This document shows, in pieces, positions 56,152 to 64,000 of a stretch of DNA of 64,000 bases. The notes beneath the pieces were generated by a model. The model was not told the origin of the DNA and searched no databases. It saw only the letters and a list, made by a program, of their open reading frames with translations. The stretch is from Cohnella silvisoli (GTDB taxonomy: Bacteria; Bacillota; Bacilli; Paenibacillales; Paenibacillaceae), in contig NZ_JAIOAP010000007.1 in the NCBI RefSeq assembly GCF_021190915.1, forward strand, positions 186,001-250,000, read 5' to 3'. How positions within the stretch are numbered: position 1 is the stretch's first letter; every line of letters starts with the position of its first letter. Position numbers and translations under genes: made by a program.

Positions 56152-56439
56152 CTAGCTCTCGTAATCGACGCTGGCCGACGCTTCGCGGACAGACGCAATA
56201 TGCTCGATGACAAGCTTATGTACAGGATGCACTTGATATGCCTGCAGCGCATCCATCGAATCGAATTTCGTTACCAATGCGATATCATACGAACGTTCAG
56301 AATGAACGATGTCGGTTCCGACCTCCAGATGACGGAGTTCGTCGATTTTCCCTTCCATATTGCGAAGCACTTGAACGGTGCGTTCAATGGCTTCCGGGCT
56401 GCGGTCTTTCAATTTGAAAAATACGATATGAGTGATCAT
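56152..56439 (-). CDS. Dabb-domain stress-responsive protein
   Basis: 95 residues. The opening HIVFFKLKDRSPEA and DIALVTKFDSMDALQAYQVHPVHK are diagnostic of the Dabb (stress-responsive alpha/beta barrel) family. Members are small dimeric ferredoxin-like folds; the bacterial function is unknown. It probably leads a short operon with the 44-residue membrane protein and the DUF86 gene. Confidence 0.92.
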   Translation of the reverse strand: MITHIVFFKLKDRSPEAIERTVQVLRNMEGKIDELRHLEVGTDIVHSERSYDIALVTKFDSMDALQAYQVHPVHKLVIEHIASVREASASVDYES

Positions 56440-56527
56440 AATTTTCCCATTCCTTTCTTATCATGAGGATTCGGAGTGCCGTGCATACTACTTATTACAT
56501 TAAGCGAAGGGAGTCACATCAACCACT

Positions 56528-56779
56528 ATGCGTTACACCATTACAACAGTATGTACGCTAATCGGAGTTGCATTGTGCCTTTTTAATGTGACCGGCTATG
56601 ACCCCCATAACTTGTTCATTATCATGTTTAGCGTCCCAATGTGGTTCGTCGAGGTTTTCACCGACATCCACAGGGTCAATATATGGTTTATGTATGCGCT
56701 GACCGTACTGAGCTGGGCCCTCATTGGTTATTTAGGCGATCTCGGCGTTTCGCGCATCCGTACGTGGAGGCATTTGTAA
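56528..56779 (+). CDS. Small membrane protein of unknown function
   Basis: 83 residues with two hydrophobic helices (LIGVALCLFNVTG and LFIIMFSVPMWFVEVFT, IWFMYALTVLSWALIGYLG). AAGGGAG lies 14 bases before the ATG, a long spacing. It ends 35 bases before a bidirectional hairpin shared with the convergent cupredoxin gene. I do not recognise the family. Confidence 0.6.
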   Translation: MRYTITTVCTLIGVALCLFNVTGYDPHNLFIIMFSVPMWFVEVFTDIHRVNIWFMYALTVLSWALIGYLGDLGVSRIRTWRHL

Positions 56780-56810
56780 CAGCCAGCCAGACCGATCACA
56801 TGCAATGGGA

Positions 56811-56836
56811 AAAAAGGAGCCTTCAAGGCTCCTTTT
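56811..56836. terminator. Bidirectional terminator between small membrane protein and cupredoxin genes
   Basis: Ten-base arms (AAAAGGAGCC / GGCTCCTTTT) with a five-base loop and T-runs on both strands. Confidence 0.85.
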
Positions 56837-56840
56837 CCGA

Positions 56841-57221
56841 TTATTCGACGATGAATTTCGATTTCATGCCCGCATGCCCTTGTCCGCACATGATCGAACA
56901 ATGCACCTCGTAATTACCCGGCTTGTCGAAAGTAACTTCCATTTCCGGCGCATCCTTAGTCAAATTCACGTTAAGGCCTACGATTTCCGCTCCGTGATTA
57001 CCAAGCTTGTTCGAGAACTTGATCTTGTAGTTCGTTCCCGCTTTAACATGGTACTCCTCTTGGTCGAAGTTGAAGCTTGTCGCTACGATCTTGAGCAACT
57101 TTTGGCCTTCTTTCAATCCGGCTGCTTCGTCTTTCGGTTTCTCCGGCAATCCGGTTGCCATTAAATATACGCCCATGGCGCAAGCGACCGTAATTAACGT
57201 AGACAAAAGCCATTTATGCAT
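56841..57221 (-). CDS. Membrane-anchored CuA-type cupredoxin
   Basis: 126 residues. An uncleaved N-terminal helix (LLSTLITVACAMGVYLMA) anchors a single cupredoxin domain. The C-terminal HCSIMCGQGHAGM holds the CuA ligand pattern C-x3-C-x3-H-x2-M of cytochrome oxidase subunit II, and the upstream GNHGAE supplies the first His. Only one helix precedes it, unlike CtaC with two, so it is a small relative, possibly carrying electrons or copper outside the membrane. It has its own promoter (TTGAGT, 18 bases, TAATAT near 57250-57280) and an inverted repeat upstream. Confidence 0.85.
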   Translation of the reverse strand: MHKWLLSTLITVACAMGVYLMATGLPEKPKDEAAGLKEGQKLLKIVATSFNFDQEEYHVKAGTNYKIKFSNKLGNHGAEIVGLNVNLTKDAPEMEVTFDKPGNYEVHCSIMCGQGHAGMKSKFIVE

Positions 57222-57293
57222 CGTCTGCTCCCCTGCTTCCTACAAAGTGTCTACTTCTTATATTACCTAAAAGGAGCATTTGAACTCAAGCAC

Positions 57294-57334
57294 TTGTCAA
57301 AAGAGATCGGTCAACTTTTTATTACTTTTGACAA
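57294..57334. promoter_or_regulatory. Perfect inverted repeat upstream of the cupredoxin gene
   Basis: TTGTCAAAAG (57294-57303) and CTTTTGACAA (57325-57334) are perfect 10-base inverted arms 21 bases apart, two helical turns centre to centre. They lie upstream of the cupredoxin promoter. The regulator is not known. Confidence 0.5.
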
Positions 57335-57381
57335 TTTAATGAACAACCAGGGCTTATTGCGATGATCCTAAGAATTAATCG

Positions 57382-58806
57382 CTAATCCAAGTTCCTGAAG
57401 TCTCCCGGTACTTTGCGGGCCACGCCGCTGTGAATGGCCTCCATGACAACGGCTTTACGGACGGCGGGGACGACTTTCTCATTGAATACGCTCGGAATAA
57501 TATAGTCGGAGTTTAGTTCCTCATCCGTAACTATAGATGCGATCGCTTTAGCGGCTGCCAGCTTCATAGACTCGGTTATCGAGCTCGCGCGGGCATCCAA
57601 CGCACCCCGGAAAATACCCGGAAACGCAAGGACGTTATTCAGTTGGTTCGGATAGTCGGATCGTCCGGTCGCATAGACTCGTACATACGGACCCGCCTCC
57701 TCCGGAGAAATTTCCGGATCGGGATTAGCCATGGCGAACACGATCGGATCCGTGTTCATCCGCCGAACCGCCTCGCCACTTAATAGCCTCGGCCTGGATA
57801 ACCCGATGAATACGTCCGCCCCTTGGATCACTTCGGATAAGCTTCCTTTTTCGTTATGAGGATTCGTCATTGCGGCGTATTCATTCCATACTTCGTTCTC
57901 GTATGCAGCATCTCTGTGGATTGCCCCATCCTTGTCTACTCCGACGAGATGGGTAACGCCCGCCGCCAATAACATACGCGAGCAAGCGACTCCCGCCGCT
58001 CCGATCCCGCACACGACCACTTTAATGTCGCTCATTGATTTCCCGACGATTTTCAGAGCGTTGATGAGCCCCGCAAGCAGTACGACGGCCGTACCGTGCT
58101 GGTCATCGTGAAACACGGGAATGTCCAATTGTTCCTTAAGCCTGCGCTCGATTTCGAAACATCTGGGCGATGAAATATCTTCCAGATTAATGCCTCCGAA
58201 CGTCGGCGCCAGCGCTTTGACTATCGCGATGATCTCCTCTGTATCCTTAGTATCCAAGCAAATCGGGAAGGCGTCAACGCCGGCCAACTCCTTGAACAGC
58301 ATCGCCTTCCCCTCCATTACAGGCATCGCCGCATGAGGTCCGATATCCCCTAGCCCGAGAACGGCAGTGCCGTCTGACACGACGGCAACCATATTCCGGC
58401 GAATGGTCAATGAAAAGGCTTTGCTGATATCGTCCCGAATAGCGAGGCACACATTGGCCACGCCTGGCGTATATACGCGGGACAGATCGTCGCGATTTTT
58501 GATCGGAACTTTGGATTGCACTTGAATTTTCCCGCCAAGATGCAGCAGGAACGTGCGATCGGATACATTCACTAGATGAATGCCTTTCATGGCGGCTACG
58601 GCGGCCGAAAGGGTTTCGACCACGGACGGATCAACGACGCTTACCGTTAAATCGCGAATTTCCATCTTTCTGCCTGGCCGTATGACGTCTATCGCTACGA
58701 TATCCCCGCCTTGATGACCGATTACCGATACAAGCTCGGCGAATGTAACCGACTGCTTGTCCATTTCAACGCGAAGTATGACGCTATTGCCGCCTTCCAA
58801 TCTCAT
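57382..58806 (-). CDS. NAD(P)-dependent malic enzyme with N-terminal ACT-like domain
   Basis: 474 residues. Residues 1 to about 85 form an ACT-like regulatory domain (ILRVEMDKQSVTFAELVSVIGHQGGDIVAIDVI). The rest is a malic enzyme: YTPGVANVC, GLGDIGPHAAMPVMEGKA, FHDDQHGTAVV (metal), and the nucleotide site GIGAAGVACS. It decarboxylates malate to pyruvate and CO2 in the cytoplasm. The ACT domain suggests control by a small metabolite; the cofactor choice cannot be fixed by eye. It stands alone on the minus strand. Confidence 0.92.
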   Translation of the reverse strand: MRLEGGNSVILRVEMDKQSVTFAELVSVIGHQGGDIVAIDVIRPGRKMEIRDLTVSVVDPSVVETLSAAVAAMKGIHLVNVSDRTFLLHLGGKIQVQSKVPIKNRDDLSRVYTPGVANVCLAIRDDISKAFSLTIRRNMVAVVSDGTAVLGLGDIGPHAAMPVMEGKAMLFKELAGVDAFPICLDTKDTEEIIAIVKALAPTFGGINLEDISSPRCFEIERRLKEQLDIPVFHDDQHGTAVVLLAGLINALKIVGKSMSDIKVVVCGIGAAGVACSRMLLAAGVTHLVGVDKDGAIHRDAAYENEVWNEYAAMTNPHNEKGSLSEVIQGADVFIGLSRPRLLSGEAVRRMNTDPIVFAMANPDPEISPEEAGPYVRVYATGRSDYPNQLNNVLAFPGIFRGALDARASSITESMKLAAAKAIASIVTDEELNSDYIIPSVFNEKVVPAVRKAVVMEAIHSGVARKVPGDFRNLD

Positions 58807-58881
58807 AACCGTTGTTCCTCCCTATCATGGAAATGGAAATGTATATGTATAGAGTATAGCCTGAGTTGAGCGAAAACAAAA

Positions 58882-58922
58882 AGCCGTATCTCATCGCCGC
58901 AGCAGACGAATGAAATACGGTT
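58882..58922 (-). terminator. Terminator of the holin-like gene
   Basis: Long arms (AAGCCGTATCTCATCG pairing with CGAATGAAATACGGTT) with a short loop; on the minus strand TTTTTG follows. Confidence 0.7.
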
Positions 58923-58933
58923 TCGGATTTCTC

Positions 58934-59347
58934 TTACTCTGCAGGCTTATCCTCTTCCTCGCCCGCGCGATCCCGAAGCACTCGAACGATGCGCCGTAAG
59001 CGATCAGGCAACGGGAGACCTATGCGGCCGTAATTCTCGATGACGGAAAGCAACTCATTGGCAATATAGAAAAAAACCGAGGCTCCCATCACGATATCGA
59101 TGCCGAGCAGCAGGTCCAACCTGTGCGCGATGAGCAGTACGAGCAAAATAAGCCCTTTTCTGAACAAACCCCAAAATCCGATATTGCTGTTTAACCCGCT
59201 TCCTTCCCGGACAGCAGCTACAACGCCGGTAAAATAATCAATTGCCATTAGAACGAGCAAGAAAGTAAGCGGTTCGTTCCATACGCCGAAAGAAAAGGAA
59301 ACCGCCGCTCCCAATAAAGCGCATACTACCCCGGCCTGTAATTGCAT
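58934..59347 (-). CDS. Phage holin family (holin_4 / TcdE-like) protein
   Basis: 137 residues with about three to four hydrophobic segments. The opening helices followed by LLVLMAIDYFTGVVAAVREG and SNIGFWGLFRKGLILLVLLIAHRLD are typical of the TcdE/BlyA holin family. The tail is charged (GEEEDKPAE). Such proteins form membrane lesions for endolysin or toxin release, and stand-alone copies occur in Firmicutes chromosomes. No endolysin or prophage genes lie nearby. Confidence 0.85.
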   Translation of the reverse strand: MQLQAGVVCALLGAAVSFSFGVWNEPLTFLLVLMAIDYFTGVVAAVREGSGLNSNIGFWGLFRKGLILLVLLIAHRLDLLLGIDIVMGASVFFYIANELLSVIENYGRIGLPLPDRLRRIVRVLRDRAGEEEDKPAE

Positions 59348-59496
59348 CCACCGTTCCTCCCCGTTAATTCTTTTTATTTCTTATCCTATGCAAGTTGGAC
59401 AAGACGGGAACGGTTAATAACCGGTAGGAAACCGATCTTCTGCCATTGTATGCAGGAAGCGCGGGGGCAATGACGCGGGTTCTTGCTAATTGATGT

Positions 59497-59649
59497 TTAC
59501 TCCGGCTTTGACGCTTTAACACGTTCGGCAGCTTTTTGTTGGATCTTCTCGATATCACGCATTACTTTATCGCTTTTTTCTCTTAAGGAAGGGAATTGGT
59601 TTTCTCCTAATCGGAACTTCCCTCTAATTACTTTATCCTTTTTCTTCAC
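59497..59649 (-). CDS. Tiny charged protein, 50 residues
   Basis: Reading from a GTG at 59649 gives a Lys/Arg/Glu-rich helical protein with a possible internal duplication (KDKVIRGKF and SDKVMRDIEK). GGGAG stands ten bases before the start, better than the opposite-strand frame in this place. It lies about 90 bases downstream of the 74-residue coiled-coil gene and after its hairpin. No family recognised. Confidence 0.55.
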   Translation of the reverse strand: MKKKDKVIRGKFRLGENQFPSLREKSDKVMRDIEKIQQKAAERVKASKPE

Positions 59650-59716
59650 TACTACCCTACTCCCTTCGGAAGTGTATAGTAGGAAGTATTTACCAGACTA
59701 ATAGACTATAAACGTA

Positions 59717-59740
59717 AAAGAGAGCCCGTAGGCCCTCTTT
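59717..59740 (-). terminator. Hairpin after the coiled-coil gene
   Basis: Arms AGAGAGCC / GGCCCTCT with a short loop; on the minus strand TTTTACG follows. Overlaps the stop of the coiled-coil gene by two bases. Confidence 0.55.
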
Positions 59741-59963
59741 AGAATGCGATTTGTTTTAGTTTGTTTAATTTTTGTTGTTGAATTTTCAACGATTCATCTA
59801 GGTTCTCCGAGATAACAACCATTCGTTGTTGACCTTCACGAATAGTTGCAAGGCGATGTGAGTTATCATTCGTAATCGTTGCAATATGCGACATAATCGC
59901 ATCTGCTTTTTGAATGTTCGTTGTAAGTACATCAACCGATCGCTTCTTGCGGTTTTTCACCAT
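59739..59963 (-). CDS. Small coiled-coil protein next to an unknown membrane protein
   Basis: 74 residues, almost wholly helical with heptad-like spacing (ATIREGQQRMVVISENLDES, LKIQQQKLNKLKQIAF). The basic start MVKNRKKRSV has no membrane segment. Its start lies 32 bases inside the end of the 404-residue membrane-protein gene, so the two are coupled. Function unknown. Confidence 0.65.
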   Translation of the reverse strand: MVKNRKKRSVDVLTTNIQKADAIMSHIATITNDNSHRLATIREGQQRMVVISENLDESLKIQQQKLNKLKQIAF

Positions 59964-61146
59964 GATCGCCCACCCTTACTAGTAATCCTCTTTCATCCAG
60001 ATGGATGCAAATCCCACGAATAAACCGATACATTTCCTTTGACTCTATAATATCACGATTTGTTACATTTGTAGAGTCATAGTGAAAGTTATAAATAATT
60101 ACCCGGTTAGATGGCAACTCAATCCAATAACTTGCCACAGTGCGGCCTTCGCGATCAGCAGTTGCATATTCTATCGTCGATTCGCTACCGACCAATTTGA
60201 CCGAAGAATAGTGCTCATAATCCGGATCATTTATATTAATATGTAACGGGGTTTCAGTTGTCTCTTGTTCTCCGAGCATGTACAAATCATCCCCCAAGAC
60301 TTCAAAGAGGGAAAAGCCGCAAATAATACGCAAATCATTCACAGTAAAGTGATAGTTATTTCGAAGGCGATATAAAATATCAATTGCTCTATTGAAGCCT
60401 ACCTCATTATTTTTTACTTGCTGGTAAAGCAGACCAATACTATCGTTTAAATCACCTATTGTTTTATTAGACGCCTCAAGATCCAACTTACTTTCTTTCA
60501 GTGCTTCTTGTATTGTGGCAATATCCTTTTGCAGCCTCTCATTCAATTCTTCATATGCCTTGATGAACGATTCCAAAGCGTTATCTTTTTTTAATTTCTC
60601 TGCCCAAAAATATACATTGTTGAACGAATATTTATTCTCTTTAAGATAGTTTTGAAACATAAAAAATTCTTTAGGACGAAAAGTACGGTACGCACCTAAA
60701 TGAAGATAAGGATCTCCTGGCGTTAACATACGCGTGAAATTTGCCTTTAGCGCAGCAAGCCAGCTAAACAGGAGCAAGGCCGCACCAATCGTTCTTGGCC
60801 ATGGTTGAAAATCTTTGAACCAGTCAAATACATCATTTGATAAAGCACCGAAAACCCCTAGGCCAATAGCGGTCCAAATCGTGATATGATTTGTAAAAAA
60901 TGCGCCTAACTTCTGTATGGAGTCCTCGGACATCTTCTTATACTTCAGACCAAATAGCGAACGTCCCAACAATGGCCACAACCAAAAACCGGGTGAAGGG
61001 TAGTTTTTGCGTGCTTCAAGAAGCGGAGGATCAAAGTCCCTTCGCAGCGTATCGAGCCAAGCGATAAGTTCCGATCTGTCAATATCTTCTGATGGGATAT
61101 CTTGCGTAGGGTCCCTCAAGGCTTTTCCCCTTCCTGCCGTTGCCAT
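59932..61146 (-). CDS. Unknown membrane protein with coiled coil and C-terminal domain
   Basis: 404 residues. A cytoplasmic N-terminal part of about 80 residues, two membrane helices at about 84-103 and 117-136, a coiled coil at about 183-247, and a mixed alpha/beta C-terminal domain of about 150 residues (LRIICGFSLFEVLGDDLYML to FIRGICIHLDERGLL). The C-terminal region has the strand/helix pattern of GAF-like sensors, but this is a guess. AAAGG lies nine bases before the ATG. The region is AT-rich compared with neighbours and may be acquired. No family recognised. Confidence 0.7.
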   Translation of the reverse strand: MATAGRGKALRDPTQDIPSEDIDRSELIAWLDTLRRDFDPPLLEARKNYPSPGFWLWPLLGRSLFGLKYKKMSEDSIQKLGAFFTNHITIWTAIGLGVFGALSNDVFDWFKDFQPWPRTIGAALLLFSWLAALKANFTRMLTPGDPYLHLGAYRTFRPKEFFMFQNYLKENKYSFNNVYFWAEKLKKDNALESFIKAYEELNERLQKDIATIQEALKESKLDLEASNKTIGDLNDSIGLLYQQVKNNEVGFNRAIDILYRLRNNYHFTVNDLRIICGFSLFEVLGDDLYMLGEQETTETPLHININDPDYEHYSSVKLVGSESTIEYATADREGRTVASYWIELPSNRVIIYNFHYDSTNVTNRDIIESKEMYRFIRGICIHLDERGLLVRVGDHGEKPQEAIG

Positions 61147-61255
61147 TTGTCTAAACCTTTAACTATCATACTTCATCCTGTTCCAATTATGGAAGGATTG
61201 GAATGAAATGTATTAGATGATAGAGAGCGAACCATTCCTTAAATTAGATATGCGC

Positions 61256-61291
61256 CAAGAGACTGCTGCGACAAGTCGCAACAGTCTCTTG
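61256..61291. terminator. Long perfect hairpin after the DUF6259-like gene
   Basis: Sixteen-base arms (AAGAGACTGCTGCGAC and its complement, with a G-U pair) and a four-base loop. No T-run follows on the minus strand, so it may act as an mRNA-stabilising end. Confidence 0.55.
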
Positions 61292-61311
61292 AACATTAAT
61301 CTGCAGTTTCG

Positions 61312-64000
61312 TCAGTATACTTCAAACTCCGAAATCTGTGCAGCCGGCCAGTCCGTGTTCCCCCTAATCGTCAACCGGATGATCCGCGCCTTCGTATCTC
61401 CTAAAGAAATTTCGACGGTGTTAGCTTTTTTCGGATCGAAGGTGTAAGCCTTGGAGGGCAGCAGCGTTGTGAAGTTCTCCCCATCATCGCTCACGAGCAC
61501 CTCGATTTCCTGATCACGCGCACCCCAAGCATCCTTAGGCGGCAATTTTAAGACAAGCTTGCTAACCTTCTTATCCTCCCCAAGATCCAACGTGAGCGAT
61601 TGCGGGAACTTCTTGGCCGTACTTTCCCAATACGTGTACGGATCGCCATCTACGGCAAGTTCCGGAGGGAATTCCTTCACCGTATTAGAGGTCGAGAGAA
61701 CCTTACGCAGTAACGCGCGGTTAACCTCAAACTTAACTTTCTCGAATGTTTCCGCAGCATTGCTCTTCTCTTTAGAATTGGCTAGCTCTATATAGCCGAC
61801 CTTCTGATTGTTGATCAGAGCCACATAATCGAATAGGACGTACTCTCCTTCTTCCTTAACCGTCAGCTCGGCGATTTTCGTCCCATTCGCCTGATAAGCA
61901 GTTGCCGCGGCATACGGCCAACCTTTGCCTTTCTTAATCTTTAGCGTCGTGTCGGCGCCGATCGGTTGATAGATCCGGATCTTGTCCTTTTCCCTCACCT
62001 CAACCAGATTATGATCTCCCGCATCAAGATCCAAGCCGTTCAGCCGGGCGTAGTTGCCTGCTCTGCGACTGCCATCGTCCGCTGATGCAATATAGCCGCC
62101 CGGGGCCAGCGTATCGTCCCCGTTGAGGACGTATGCCTCATCCTTATTCCAATTAGCGGTGACCGAGTATTGGCCAAAGTCCGTCCGAGTAACGGCGGGA
62201 GTTACTTGATCGAAGCTCTCCACGAGCGAATCCGCGTATTGCGATAGGATATACTTTTGCAAAACGCCGATGCCGTCAATCCACGGATTATCGAGGCCAT
62301 TGAAGAAATCGGCACTTAAGTTGTATCCCATCGCCAGGTTCCATCTCAGCATATCCTGATCGTCGGTCATCGTCTCCGCGGCCAAATCATGTTGGTACTG
62401 CATGACTTTATCCCGAAAAAGCATTCCCGCAAGCGGATAATAGTCCGTGTAAGACGCCGTATTCTTGCGATACCCGAGTCGGTCCCACAAGTAGGTCGAT
62501 CCCATGAAACCAACGGCATCGTCGGCGAATACGTCCGTGCCGTCTTCCATATAGATATTGTGTTTCAAAGTGTCGAAGTATTGCCGTACGCCTTGGAAAT
62601 AAGCGCTGGAAGGATCCGTGTCGGCCGGAATAATCTTATTGAATACGTAAGGAGAATTGCGAATTCCCCACTGGTCCTCGAAAATACCGTCGAACCCGGC
62701 TTGCTCCAACAGCTTCTTATGCTCCTCCTCGGTTCGTTGAAGAAAGTAAGGATGCCCGGGATTGACGACGTAGCCGCTATGTTTGCCATAGTCTTCTTGC
62801 GTGATCGTATTGTTCTCTTTCAGGACGGCAACATCTTCCATCGTCGTTCCGGCAGGCAAGTTCGCCAGCGTCGGTGAGTGATTGCCCCACCAAGACATGT
62901 TCGTATAAGGAACGACGCGATTCCCTTTATCCTTGGCGGCTTTCATGAACGCTCTGAATGCTTGTTCCCCGCCCCAGTTCGGATCGGGAGGGATGAAGTC
63001 CGGGTAATTCTCGTCATGCCCGCCCTTCTGAAAACCGACCAGGTGAATAACGCCGTTGTAATTCATCTTATCCACAATATTTGTCGTCAGGTTGCTCCAG
63101 CTGCCGTTAGTGATGGCGGAGATGTCCGCTTTGTAGAACGGGAGCTGGAAATAAGTTTCCTTGTCCTTGCCCAGCTTGTCGGCCAGGGATCGATAGTTAT
63201 CCATCTTATTGAGCTCTCGATAACCGGTAATGGAATCTTTGTAGTCTCCGCCGATCTCGAGCACAATCGTGGGGCTTTTCCACTGCTTCCGCGGATAAAT
63301 CCATGTATTATAGTCGTGAATGATTCCCGTCTTCCCCGAATCGTCCACCTGATTTTTGAATCCTAACTCCGTCGCAGGTACAATCGTGCCGCTTAGATCA
63401 TATACGGCCAAATTTCCGTTAGTCGTGCGTAAACCAACGTACGAAGCAAACATCACGCCCGGGTACTGGTCTTGAAAAGAATTACTTTCCTTAAAGAACG
63501 TATCCTTCAGCTCAGCTCCTGGCAGCATCGGCAATAGGGCATCCGTTACGCTTCCGGAATTCACCTTCAGTTCATACGGAAAACGAAAGGACTTAATCGT
63601 CTGAGCGGATTGATTATCGACCGCCGCTTCCAAATATATTTTGTTGTCCCCGCTGAAGCGAGCGGTCACGTCTACCTTAATCTTGCCCCCGTAGTGGAAC
63701 GCAAGCTCACCTTTCCTAGAGCTCCATTCGTAAGAGAAGGCTTCCGCTTTCTTGCCGTTAGCAGACGTATTATCTTCGAGGAATGCCCACCACAACGTAT
63801 TTTCCCGGTTCCCCAGCGATACCTTTTCCTGAGAATCCTTGTTCTTCACATAGGCGATCGCTCCATTAACGGAGTGAAACGCGATCTCATATTGAGAATT
63901 GTCGACAATCAATAAACCGTCTTCGTCCACAAGCTTCACCTTCGCGCTGCTCATTGGAATAAATACGAATAAATAGGCGAGCAGCAGGATAACGACGATA
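61312..64000 (-). CDS. Secreted DUF6259-like glycosidase-type protein with discoidin domain (5' end beyond window)
   Basis: The frame continues past the right edge: the sequence before the ATG at 63954 still reads a hydrophobic stretch (IVVILLLAYLFVFIP), so the visible SSAKVKL is the end of a signal peptide and the start codon is outside. The N-terminal beta domain (GLLIVDNSQYEIAFHSVNGAI) and a central barrel-like region (GFDGIFEDQWGIRNSP, VVPYTNMSWWGNHSP) resemble DUF6259 proteins, putative polysaccharide hydrolases. An F5/8 type C discoidin domain (about the last 140 residues; GDPYTYWESTAKKFPQSLTLDLG) closes it. Family recalled from sequence style. Confidence 0.8.
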   Translation of the reverse strand, partial: IVVILLLAYLFVFIPMSSAKVKLVDEDGLLIVDNSQYEIAFHSVNGAIAYVKNKDSQEKVSLGNRENTLWWAFLEDNTSANGKKAEAFSYEWSSRKGELAFHYGGKIKVDVTARFSGDNKIYLEAAVDNQSAQTIKSFRFPYELKVNSGSVTDALLPMLPGAELKDTFFKESNSFQDQYPGVMFASYVGLRTTNGNLAVYDLSGTIVPATELGFKNQVDDSGKTGIIHDYNTWIYPRKQWKSPTIVLEIGGDYKDSITGYRELNKMDNYRSLADKLGKDKETYFQLPFYKADISAITNGSWSNLTTNIVDKMNYNGVIHLVGFQKGGHDENYPDFIPPDPNWGGEQAFRAFMKAAKDKGNRVVPYTNMSWWGNHSPTLANLPAGTTMEDVAVLKENNTITQEDYGKHSGYVVNPGHPYFLQRTEEEHKKLLEQAGFDGIFEDQWGIRNSPYVFNKIIPADTDPSSAYFQGVRQYFDTLKHNIYMEDGTDVFADDAVGFMGSTYLWDRLGYRKNTASYTDYYPLAGMLFRDKVMQYQHDLAAETMTDDQDMLRWNLAMGYNLSADFFNGLDNPWIDGIGVLQKYILSQYADSLVESFDQVTPAVTRTDFGQYSVTANWNKDEAYVLNGDDTLAPGGYIASADDGSRRAGNYARLNGLDLDAGDHNLVEVREKDKIRIYQPIGADTTLKIKKGKGWPYAAATAYQANGTKIAELTVKEEGEYVLFDYVALINNQKVGYIELANSKEKSNAAETFEKVKFEVNRALLRKVLSTSNTVKEFPPELAVDGDPYTYWESTAKKFPQSLTLDLGEDKKVSKLVLKLPPKDAWGARDQEIEVLVSDDGENFTTLLPSKAYTFDPKKANTVEISLGDTKARIIRLTIRGNTDWPAAQISEFEVY

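Noticed and set aside
59483..59701. 72-residue open frame on the plus strand
   Set aside because: The opposite 50-residue frame has a better ribosome site and helical, charged composition, and it sits in line with neighbouring genes.

Overview
The window looks like a chromosomal segment of a Paenibacillaceae bacterium (Paenibacillus or Cohnella type). Reasons, from the sequence: roughly 50% GC; strong Gram-positive ribosome sites (GGAGG) with many GTG and TTG starts; several solute-binding lipoproteins with two-permease sugar ABC transporters; YesM/YesN-type two-component pairs; a copper-amine-oxidase-like stalk domain; an LtaS-type enzyme; a proS T-box leader; the hemEHY order; and YtxH, DUF948 and DUF1450 genes. 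The genus is inferred. No rRNA, tRNA or CRISPR array was seen.

Layout. 1-3.5 kb: an Lpl-type ABC importer; its binding protein is cut by the left edge. 3.7-6.1 kb: an ABC-2 exporter (ATPase plus two permeases). 6.2-17.5 kb: a carbohydrate locus with binding protein, two permeases, a second binding lipoprotein, histidine kinase and response regulator. It diverges from a secreted, discoidin-bearing, glycosidase-like protein, and the shared intergenic region carries two cre-like CcpA sites. 17.6-22.1 kb: proS with its T-box leader, mobB, and a fused mobA-moeA gene, followed by six tandem 52-bp repeats. 22.6-32.1 kb: a rhamnoside locus with kinase, regulator, binding protein, two permeases and a GH78 alpha-L-rhamnosidase. 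32.2-34.1 kb: a PhyH-type dioxygenase diverging from an AraC regulator. 34-38.9 kb: hemE-hemH-hemY and an MFS exporter. 38.9-41.5 kb: a broken stalk/RCC1-like gene, an IS1595-like transposase gene behind two LexA-like boxes, and short tandem repeats. 41.6-47.3 kb: oppABCDF. 47.8-58.8 kb: housekeeping genes (O-methyltransferase, LTA synthase-like, HesB-like, DUF1450, M14 peptidase, glutamate racemase, stress proteins, SufR-like regulator, Dabb protein, CuA-type cupredoxin, malic enzyme). 58.9-61.2 kb: a holin-like protein and an AT-rich cassette of unknown genes. 61.3 kb to the right edge: a large secreted DUF6259-like protein with a discoidin domain.

The main theme is plant-polysaccharide foraging. 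Membrane kinases sense sugars, AraC-type regulators switch on importers, and CcpA-type sites suggest carbon catabolite control. Secreted or cytoplasmic glycosidases supply and process the oligosaccharides. The most unusual items are the transposase-like gene with an apparent SOS promoter and altered catalytic motif, the MobA-MoeA fusion, the six-copy 52-bp repeat, the secreted hydrolase whose barrel seems interrupted by a beta-sandwich, and the unknown membrane/coiled-coil cassette near 60 kb.
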